DNA of 64,000 nucleotides from Bacteroidota bacterium (GTDB lineage Bacteria; Bacteroidota; Ignavibacteria; Ignavibacteriales; Ignavibacteriaceae): NCBI GenBank assembly GCA_021813585.1, contig JAKAJV010000048.1, positions 1 to 64,000 of the forward strand, read 5' to 3'. Shown piece by piece: positions 56,871 to 64,000 of this stretch (position 1 is its first letter; each line of letters starts with the position of its first letter). The notes under the pieces were generated by a model. It saw only the letters and a program-made list of their open reading frames with translations, ran no database searches and was not told where the DNA came from. The position numbers and the translations under genes were made by a program.

Positions 56871-59800
56871 AATTTATCGTAATATAATCGCCTTTAAAGT
56901 CCTGGTTCCGAACTTCTATAACCGCTCTATCATAACCGAGCGGTTTGAACTCTATCCGCGCCATACCATTTGCCGCTTCAATAACCGAACTGCCAGTTAC
57001 GGTACCATAATTTTCCAGCAGCTTGCCCGGACCACTAACTGCAAAGTATAGACGCTTGCTGTAATCAAGGCATCTGAGACCGTCTTTATCAACAACAACC
57101 GCCGTAATCATATAATCGCCGTTGCTTAGTCTTGTTGAAGTTAAATTTATTTTTTCCGGTGTGCCTGCTTTCTTATAAGTATAATGAACGGTTAAAGTGT
57201 CCACGACAATTTGTTTGCCGTTTTCATATCCGATGGCTTTAAGAAAATTACTGCCTTCGGTAAAATTAAGCTTCCAGTCCAAGTCGGATGCCAGAAATTT
57301 TTTTATATCCTTTTCCTTCTTGCCTAAACTTTTACCGTTAAGATAAAGCTCAACTTCACTGCAGTTACTGTAGACTCTTACCTCCCTCGGCAGGTTTTGC
57401 GGTCCGCTTCTCTCTGTCCATGTATGCGATTCAATATAACAGAATTTATCCTTACTGTTCCAGTAGCTCTTAAAAACATAGAACGCATCCTTCGGATTTC
57501 CGGCTCGGTCTACAAGACCCTTCATGTTAATATAAGGAATTGCATTCTCAGGTCTCAGCGGTGTGCCGAAGTCTTTAAACGCCCATTGCGCGTTGCCGGC
57601 AAAAGTAGTAGTCGATTCGGAATATCGCAGGTACCAGTCGAACAAATCGACAATATAATTCTCGCTCCAGTCACCCATCGAAGCAATGTTCTGTACCTTA
57701 ACCTGGTTTGCGCTTTCAGTCCATTCATCCGTACTAAGTACTCCTTCTCCGCTTATTGGATTTTCTGTATGTCTGCCTAGCAGACAGTCACCGCCGTACT
57801 CCATGTGCACCATACGTGTGTACTCTTTCTGTACCTCCTCAATTGCCTTCTGGTAATTTTTATAAACTCCCGAATACCATCCCGCCCAGATAGAAGGAGA
57901 AAATACATCGACAATATTAGCAGCCTCGGAGTATTTTCTAACAGCCGTTAATCTGTAAGGATCTTCCGTATGGGAAATATGATTGAGCTCTTTTAAAAAA
58001 GTATTTATTGAATCGACATTATCTCCGTTAGGAAAATCCGGTATCCACGGAATTTCATTTCCAAGCGAACGGATAATTATCCCCGGATGATTATAATTCT
58101 GATTTATAATTTCAGTCAGCATACGTTTAGTATTTTCTTTCCAAACGCTGTCTCCCACGCCGCCCCTGCACCAGGGAAGCTCGTCCCATACAAGGATCCC
58201 AAGCTCATCGCATAAATTATAAACCGTAGTATCCTGCGGATAGTGCGCCAGACGTATATAGTTTGCACCCATACTCTTTATCATCTTGAAGTCTTTTACC
58301 TTCAATGAATCGGGGAGTGCATTGCCAAGCCCGGCGTAGTCTTCATGCCAGTGAGTGCCTCTTAGAAGCAGCCGCATGCCGTTAAGATAAAACGCACCGT
58401 GCGGCTTAAACTCAAAAAACCTGTAACCGAATTTCTGATCGAACGTATCGACTGTCTTTCCATCTTTATTCAACTGGATTGAGATCGAATAAAGATACGG
58501 ATCAGCCGGCGACCATAAATGCGGATTATCGAATGACGGAAGATCAATGCTCAAATTATTCCCGCCGCTTTTCCCTTCAATCTTTTTTGATGATGAGGAA
58601 ACGGTTTCCCCTTCTTCATTTTTTATTTGAACTTTAATTTCATACTTGCCTGCGTCTTTTAGGTTGAAGTAAACTTGTGTGCTTGTACCTGCTTTTTTCT
58701 CACTAACCTGCGGGGAAGAAATTTTAGCGTTGATAATATAATTGGCAGGCAGCACCTTTAGCCAAACGTCGCGGTTAATCCCGCCGTAAATAAAAAAGTC
58801 AGACTTCTGCGAAGGAATAATTTCCGGGTTAACGGAATTATCTACCCTTACGAGGATCTGATTCTCTTTACCTTTAATTATGAAAGAAGTAATATCAACA
58901 TCAAAACCTATGTAGCCGCCTACATGGCTGCTTGCTAATTTTCCGTTAACGAATACTTGTGAAGTTATATTAACGCCTTCGAAATGCAGAAAGAGTTTTA
59001 GTTCGTTTTTGTAATCCGGAATGTAAAATAGCTTTTCGTACCAGCTTGCTTCGCGCCTGTAGCCGGGCTCGTTATCCGTTGCATCAAAGTTGTTCCATGT
59101 ATTGGGAAGATTTATTTTCATCCAGGCAGCCGTAGTCTTAGCCAATTCGCCTGGCTCTTTTAGATTATCCTGAAGATAAAACCAGTCTTCATTTATCCGG
59201 TAGTTCTGGCGGACTGCTTCATCTTTAAAAATATTTTTTCCATGCTGATATTTCCAAAGTTTAGCAAGTGCCTCTATAAAATAATAATCACCCGGCGGGA
59301 AGGATTCATCCACTCCCCACTTCTTGTGGAAGTGGTATATCGTGTGAAGAAGGATGCCTTCTTCGGTTTTCCTTTTGCTTGTAGTAAACAGGTAATCTCT
59401 TATCAAAGATGAAGTAATCTTTTTTGCGTAGCTTAAATATTTCTGAGAGTTCTTTTTTGTTCTGGAAACTTCCGACAGAATAAACATTCCCGATGCAGCA
59501 ACAGCACCGGCGGAAGCATCACGCAAATCACTCTTACCGTTTAAGTCGAGATCCCAAACCGGGACTAAATCGGATGGAAGGTTAGAGAGAAAATAATCAG
59601 CCATTTTTTGAGAAGTATTTAAGAACCTTTTATCGCCAGTATATTTGTATGCGTTTGCAAATCCGAAAATCCCCCATGCCTGCCCTCTTGCCCAGGTCGA
59701 TTCATCGCTGAATCCTTGCGAAGTTCTCTTTGCTAAAATTTTTCCCGTTGCCGGATCAAATTCAACTACATGATAGCTTGAATAATTGCTTCTTACAATC

Positions 59801-60408
59801 TCTTCCATCGTTGTAATTGCATGTTTGTAAGCTATATCGTAATACATAAGATTGCCGGTCTGCTGGTAAGCCCAGAATAATAATTCAATGTTCATCATCG
59901 AGTCAATAATCATCCAGCCAGCCTGCTTGCTGTCCTTAAGCGAGCCCCAAGCGCGGATAAAATTACCCTTGCCGTTAAATCTTTTTGCAAGCATACCGGC
60001 TGCATCCAGAGCGGCTTTTAAGTATTTCTTATCCCCAGTTTCTTTGTACGCTTTTGCGCAGCTTGGAAGAAAGATAAATCCCATGTCGTGTGTATTATCT
60101 ATTGTCGAGTATGCTGTCAGATGATCAGCCTGAGCCAGAGCATCCTTTTTAAATTCTTCCCTGCCGGTTATATCGTACATATACCAAAGTTCGCCGGATA
60201 AAAATCCCGACAGCCAATTAACATCCTTCCTAAATTTCCAAACACCGTTTTCGGTGTACTCGGGATATTTAAATCCTATTATGCTTACCTCTTTAAGTAG
60301 CTGATCTGAAATTGAATTAATCAATTGCTTATCAACGGAGGTAGACTGAGCCGGAGTAATAATACATAGTGAAATTGTAAAAGCGAAAATGTAAATAATA
60401 TTTTTCAT
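56869..60408 (-). CDS. Bifunctional GH88-like unsaturated glucuronyl hydrolase / GH2 beta-glycosidase fusion, secreted
   Basis: N-term GH88: NWLSGFLSGELWYMYDITG, NTHDMGFIFLPS, STWARGQAWGIFGF; C-term GH2: KPHGAFYLNGMRLLLRGTHWHEDY, SLGNEIPW, MVHMEYGGD. Confidence 0.94.
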   Translation of the reverse strand: MKNIIYIFAFTISLCIITPAQSTSVDKQLINSISDQLLKEVSIIGFKYPEYTENGVWKFRKDVNWLSGFLSGELWYMYDITGREEFKKDALAQADHLTAYSTIDNTHDMGFIFLPSCAKAYKETGDKKYLKAALDAAGMLAKRFNGKGNFIRAWGSLKDSKQAGWMIIDSMMNIELLFWAYQQTGNLMYYDIAYKHAITTMEEIVRSNYSSYHVVEFDPATGKILAKRTSQGFSDESTWARGQAWGIFGFANAYKYTGDKRFLNTSQKMADYFLSNLPSDLVPVWDLDLNGKSDLRDASAGAVAASGMFILSEVSRTKKNSQKYLSYAKKITSSLIRDYLFTTSKRKTEEGILLHTIYHFHKKWGVDESFPPGDYYFIEALAKLWKYQHGKNIFKDEAVRQNYRINEDWFYLQDNLKEPGELAKTTAAWMKINLPNTWNNFDATDNEPGYRREASWYEKLFYIPDYKNELKLFLHFEGVNITSQVFVNGKLASSHVGGYIGFDVDITSFIIKGKENQILVRVDNSVNPEIIPSQKSDFFIYGGINRDVWLKVLPANYIINAKISSPQVSEKKAGTSTQVYFNLKDAGKYEIKVQIKNEEGETVSSSSKKIEGKSGGNNLSIDLPSFDNPHLWSPADPYLYSISIQLNKDGKTVDTFDQKFGYRFFEFKPHGAFYLNGMRLLLRGTHWHEDYAGLGNALPDSLKVKDFKMIKSMGANYIRLAHYPQDTTVYNLCDELGILVWDELPWCRGGVGDSVWKENTKRMLTEIINQNYNHPGIIIRSLGNEIPWIPDFPNGDNVDSINTFLKELNHISHTEDPYRLTAVRKYSEAANIVDVFSPSIWAGWYSGVYKNYQKAIEEVQKEYTRMVHMEYGGDCLLGRHTENPISGEGVLSTDEWTESANQVKVQNIASMGDWSENYIVDLFDWYLRYSESTTTFAGNAQWAFKDFGTPLRPENAIPYINMKGLVDRAGNPKDAFYVFKSYWNSKDKFCYIESHTWTERSGPQNLPREVRVYSNCSEVELYLNGKSLGKKEKDIKKFLASDLDWKLNFTEGSNFLKAIGYENGKQIVVDTLTVHYTYKKAGTPEKINLTSTRLSNGDYMITAVVVDKDGLRCLDYSKRLYFAVSGPGKLLENYGTVTGSSVIEAANGMARIEFKPLGYDRAVIEVRNQDFKGDYITIN

Positions 60409-60528
60409 GATAATTTTATAGGTAAATGCATATCCAATAATTTTACTTAACCTTAAAGTTTTAGTAAATTTTTTAATCTATGTTTATAAAAAGCTAATAA
60501 TGCAAATACAAAGTCATGGCTGCCAACA

Positions 60529-60606
60529 AGCCCTTCTCTTTATAAGGGAAGGGTTTGGGATGGGTTCAAAACTCACCTAATCCTTCTCTTGCAAATAGAG
60601 GACTTG
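60529..60606. repeat. Imperfect palindrome of same architecture as 52611-52686
   Basis: AAGCCCTTCTCTTTATAAGGGAAGGGTTTGGGATGGGTT ... ACTCACCTAATCCTTCTCTTGCAAATAGAGGACTTG. Confidence 0.55.
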
Positions 60607-60714
60607 TTTTCAATAAAATAAATTATTTTTCATTTTATCATAGCATATTATTAAAAATATCTGCATTTAAACATAACTGCTCCAACACTCCATTCTTTAG
60701 ATAACAAGTTAATC

Positions 60715-61947
60715 CTATTGTCCTCCAATCCAGAGCACCGGCTGGCGTATAAAAAAGTTTCTTAAAATCTCATCGACCATTGGCGCCGGATTTAATGTTT
60801 TCCATAGTGCGATATATTTAGGCTCATTGTACGCAAGCCCGCCGAATAACAATCCCGGCTGCCTAACGGGTAAATCATCAAAATACATTACGTCTTTCGG
60901 ATACGACCAGGTTGATTTATCTTTTATATAAGGATACATGAAAGCTAGTGCTGCTTTCAAACTCCTTCCATCAAGAGTTTTGTACTTGAAGAGATTGTCT
61001 TCCGGAGTAGATAAAATCCATGCAGTCATAATCATTGCGTCAAGGTTGAAGATAGAATATCCGTACGGTTTTGTTCGCTTCAGTTCAAGAGGGAAGCTTC
61101 CGTTCTCAGCCATCTGCTTTGGCAGAAGTTCTTCTTTAAAATTATTCCGGCAGTATTCAAGTTTTTTTTCATCGCCGGTAAACCTGGAATATTCTGCGAC
61201 CTGCATATACCAGCATGTGCTGTGGTTGTTTCCGTTGTCTCTTTCGTCAGCTCCGAACTTGCTTGTAAACATCCAATCGGTGTATTTGCGGAACCAATCC
61301 TTAAGCTTTATCAGATCGTCGTTCCCGATTACACATGCCTTCTCCATTTCAATGATTGCCTGAACAACTTCTACCAGATGGATAGTATCAATAATGCCGA
61401 TGCCCCTTCCGGTAATAACTCCCTTTATTGCCTGCGCATATTTCAGGTCGGGATTCATCATAGTATTTTTGTTTACGAACCATGCACGTAAATGTTCTAT
61501 AGCATGTTCGGCATATTTCTTTTCACCTGTAAATAAATATGCTGCTGCCAGATCGGCTACTTGAATGCTCATTCTCCGCATTGCCTCGCGGTGGGCGTTA
61601 AAATTATCCGGATTGGTCAGTCCGTCTTTTCTAATGTAAGGTCCGTCGGGGTCTGCAGGGTTTTGCCACCAATAGTCGCCTTCGGAAAAATAATCATGAA
61701 TTCCTCCCGCACTTCTTTTAGCAATGAAGCTTGTAATTGTAACCGGTCTTTCTTTCAGATACATGTCTGCATCCGCAACGACTCTTGCTTTATCAAGCTT
61801 GATTATCAAATTCTTAATACTCTTCACAGATACCTGCGGGCAGATGCGCTGAGGCAGAAATATGAGAAGCAGTAGTATCATGTAAAACGATTTAAACATG
61901 TTTACCAATCTTGAGTATTTGAATATGGGAGCCACATCTCTGTCCAA
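60715..61947 (-). CDS. Alginate_lyase-family polysaccharide lyase (paralogue of 55420..56652)
   Basis: HDYFSEGDYWWQNPADPDGPYIRKDGLTNPDNF, AQAIKGVITGRGIGIIDTIHL, GNNHSTCWYMQ. Confidence 0.92.
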   Translation of the reverse strand: MDRDVAPIFKYSRLVNMFKSFYMILLLLIFLPQRICPQVSVKSIKNLIIKLDKARVVADADMYLKERPVTITSFIAKRSAGGIHDYFSEGDYWWQNPADPDGPYIRKDGLTNPDNFNAHREAMRRMSIQVADLAAAYLFTGEKKYAEHAIEHLRAWFVNKNTMMNPDLKYAQAIKGVITGRGIGIIDTIHLVEVVQAIIEMEKACVIGNDDLIKLKDWFRKYTDWMFTSKFGADERDNGNNHSTCWYMQVAEYSRFTGDEKKLEYCRNNFKEELLPKQMAENGSFPLELKRTKPYGYSIFNLDAMIMTAWILSTPEDNLFKYKTLDGRSLKAALAFMYPYIKDKSTWSYPKDVMYFDDLPVRQPGLLFGGLAYNEPKYIALWKTLNPAPMVDEILRNFFIRQPVLWIGGQ

Positions 61948-61962
61948 ATTATTTTTTATTTC

Positions 61963-62125
61963 GTCCCTAGGGGACTTCTAATTTTATGATCTCAAATATT
62001 CTATATATATTAGTCCCTGCGGGGCTACAATGATTTAAGTTTATAAGTAAATGCTTTGTCCCTTTGGGGACAATATATTTATAGATGAAACAACAAACCC
62101 AAAATATCAGAGGTCCCGTAGAGAC
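61963..62125. repeat. Cluster of four GTCCC..GGGAC palindromes
   Basis: GTCCCTAGGGGAC (61963), GTCCCTGCGGGGC (62013), GTCCCTTTGGGGACA (62058), GTCCCGTAGAGAC (62113). Confidence 0.8.
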
Positions 62126-62334
62126 GAGATAGAACATTCATTCCGGCAGTTAGTTGAATGATTTGAGATTTTATCGCATTCTATATTTATTTTAAAATGT
62201 AGAAATCCATTACTCAAATACTCTTTTTTTCCCTTCAGCTTAGCTGATTGCTTTAAACTGCCAATAGGCTCAGTTCTTCTAATTAAAAGTTCCGTCATCA
62301 TTCATCTAAATAAATCCCAGTAACTTCCTTTTCA

Positions 62335-62416
62335 AAATCTTACTCTTACTCTTTATCTTACTCTTACTCCAAAACTAACAATAGATTAAGATAAAGAGTA
62401 AGAGTAAGATTAAGTA
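62335..62416. repeat. Hairpin element with TCTTAC-hexamer arms (copy 2)
   Basis: AATCTTACTCTTACTCTTTATCTTA present in both orientations (25-bp perfect inverted repeat). Confidence 0.85.
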
Positions 62417-62432
62417 AAAAATTTATAAACAG

Positions 62433-63707
62433 TCATTCGTTCTTTTCAACAGGCGCAATATTTCTTGCAAAAGTATAAACTGCAATTACTCCAAGCGGAA
62501 CGAAGACTGCAATCATCATAAAAATAGGGACGTAAGAAATTTTGGAAATAACGGGTACCAAAAAATTTATCACAATAACTGCAAAAACTCCTACCGTCCC
62601 GCCGAGTCCAGCCAGCGAGCCTACAGACTTTCCGCTGAACAAATCGCTGGGAATTGTTTGGACATTTCCAATTGTGAATTGGAACCCGAATAAAACGAAC
62701 GCAACAATTATTACAAACTTTAACGCAGTATCGGCTAGAAGGATTGTAGCAATCAGACCTAAGAACATAATTGCCGCACCGATTATTATCGAGGTCTTCC
62801 TGGCGCTGTTCAACGTCTTTCCTTTTGAAATTAATTTGCCCGCATAATACCCGCCTGTAAGGCTGCCTATTGCGGCGCCTACGTAAGGAACCCACGCAAA
62901 GTATCCGATCTCTTTAACATTGAAGCCGTATACCTCTGCAAGATAAATCGGCATCCAGCCGACGAACAGCCACCAGATCGGCTCGAAGAAGAACCTGGAT
63001 ACAAGCACCGCCCAGGATTCCTTGTAGGACAGAATTTCTTTTATGCTAAGCCCTTTGCGGCTGGCGCCCTTCTTATCAAGCGCGCTTTGACCTTCGAGAA
63101 TATATTCCTTTTCTTCTTCCGAAAGCCACGGATGTTCCGCCGGCAGTTTTTTATTTATTATCAGCCACGGGATAAGCCACATAATACCGAACGAGCCGAC
63201 AATCATAAATGTAACTTTCCATCCGAAGGCTGCCCATAAAGTTGCGACGAGCGGCGGAGCGATAACCGAACCTATCGAAGCCCCGGAGTTGAAAATTCCC
63301 TGCGCAACGGCGCGTTCCTTTATCGGGAACCATTCGGCATTGCTCTTTACCGCACCGGGCCAGTTGCCCGCTTCACCTAAGCCGAGCGTTACTCTTAAAG
63401 CACCGAATGAAAAAATACTTCTTGCAAACGAATGCATAAAGGACGAAACTCCCCAGACAGCAATTGCAATTACGTAACCAATCCTCGTCCCCACTTTATC
63501 AAACAGCTTTCCAGATACCGACTGCCCTATAGCATAAGCAATCATAAATACATTTAATATGATCGCATAGTCTTCCTTATTCATTCCAAGGTCCCTGGAT
63601 ATACTCGGCCACATAAGGCTTAATGTACTCCTGTCAATATAATTAATTATCGTCGCCAGCCCGATCAGTCCAATAATCCACCAGCGCAAGCCCTTTATTT
63701 TTTTCAT
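62433..63707 (-). CDS. MFS transporter, ExuT/ACS-like hexuronate family
   Basis: RWWIIGLIGLATIINYIDRSTLSLMWPSISRDLGM, GLGEAGNWPGAVKSNAEWFPIKERAVAQGIFNSGASIGSVIAPP. Confidence 0.93.
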   Translation of the reverse strand: MKKIKGLRWWIIGLIGLATIINYIDRSTLSLMWPSISRDLGMNKEDYAIILNVFMIAYAIGQSVSGKLFDKVGTRIGYVIAIAVWGVSSFMHSFARSIFSFGALRVTLGLGEAGNWPGAVKSNAEWFPIKERAVAQGIFNSGASIGSVIAPPLVATLWAAFGWKVTFMIVGSFGIMWLIPWLIINKKLPAEHPWLSEEEKEYILEGQSALDKKGASRKGLSIKEILSYKESWAVLVSRFFFEPIWWLFVGWMPIYLAEVYGFNVKEIGYFAWVPYVGAAIGSLTGGYYAGKLISKGKTLNSARKTSIIIGAAIMFLGLIATILLADTALKFVIIVAFVLFGFQFTIGNVQTIPSDLFSGKSVGSLAGLGGTVGVFAVIVINFLVPVISKISYVPIFMMIAVFVPLGVIAVYTFARNIAPVEKNE

Positions 63708-63886
63708 TTGTCATCTCCTTGGAAGAACGGGTTTTAAATTTAAAATTACTAACTCTCTTAATAGATGCTGGATACTTGATACTGCATACTGAGCAAGATT
63801 TCATCGAGTAAAATACATGCAGCATCCAGGAAATAATTTATTAGACATACATCTGAACGACTCCAATACTCAAAAGAGTTCAATTA

Positions 63887-64000
63887 TTACTTTAAAAAGT
63901 CCTCTCTCATAGGGCTGAACACGTCTAACAATATCCCGCCTTCAAGGGTAACAACTCCGTGTTCAATATCGGGAGGAATAAAGTAGCAGTCGCCGCCCTT
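63887..64000 (-). CDS. KdgF-like cupin protein (C-terminal part; runs off the window)
   Basis: Minus strand: KGGDCYFIPPDIEHGVVTLEGGILLDVFSPMREDFLK*. Confidence 0.75.
   Translation of the reverse strand, partial: KGGDCYFIPPDIEHGVVTLEGGILLDVFSPMREDFLK

Noticed and set aside
56678-56887. Plus-strand ORF with SIEYPAS repeats
   Set aside because: Encoded entirely by the 21-bp minisatellite and overlaps the end of the GH88-GH2 gene antisense.

Overview
The window looks like a chromosomal segment of an Ignavibacteria/Bacteroidota-type bacterium. This is inferred from a T9SS type-A C-terminal sorting domain (NYPNPFNPSTAISYQL...GVYFYQLKAG...NKMLLLK) and from gene content; no database search was run. 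Main regions: (1) housekeeping genes (dut, nadC, accA). (2) A mostly minus-strand polysaccharide (EPS/O-antigen) cluster at ~5-22.3 kb: two flippases, a Wzy-like polymerase, a Wzz-like chain-length protein, WecB, a WbaP/WcaJ-type initiating transferase and many glycosyltransferases. Toxin-antitoxin-like modules are interspersed. (3) A tail-spike-like beta-helix gene and a T9SS-exported protein. (4) A 'graveyard' at ~27-29.4 kb with MntA-HepT, a truncated Phd/YoeB module and decayed T9SS tails. (5) A short region with two candidate structured RNAs, a DUF3098-like gene and a lone EutN/CcmL-type microcompartment vertex protein. (6) Housekeeping genes (dprA, rarA, ftsB/divIC-like, ddl, metF, ychF, serA). 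(7) A uronate-polysaccharide utilisation locus at ~50-64 kb: heparinase II/III-like, sialate esterase-like, two alginate-lyase-family proteins, a GH88-GH2 fusion, an MFS hexuronate-type transporter and a KdgF-like cupin. The best leads are: several families of intergenic palindromes whose arms are built from short tandem repeats, one with a perfect 13-bp TIR; a possible pseudoknot/terminator RNA and a promoter-hairpin-terminator ncRNA near 29.6-30.2 kb; the GH88-GH2 fusion; the orphan BMC vertex protein; and a set of intact, catalytically altered and dead TA modules. No rRNA, tRNA or CRISPR array was recognised.
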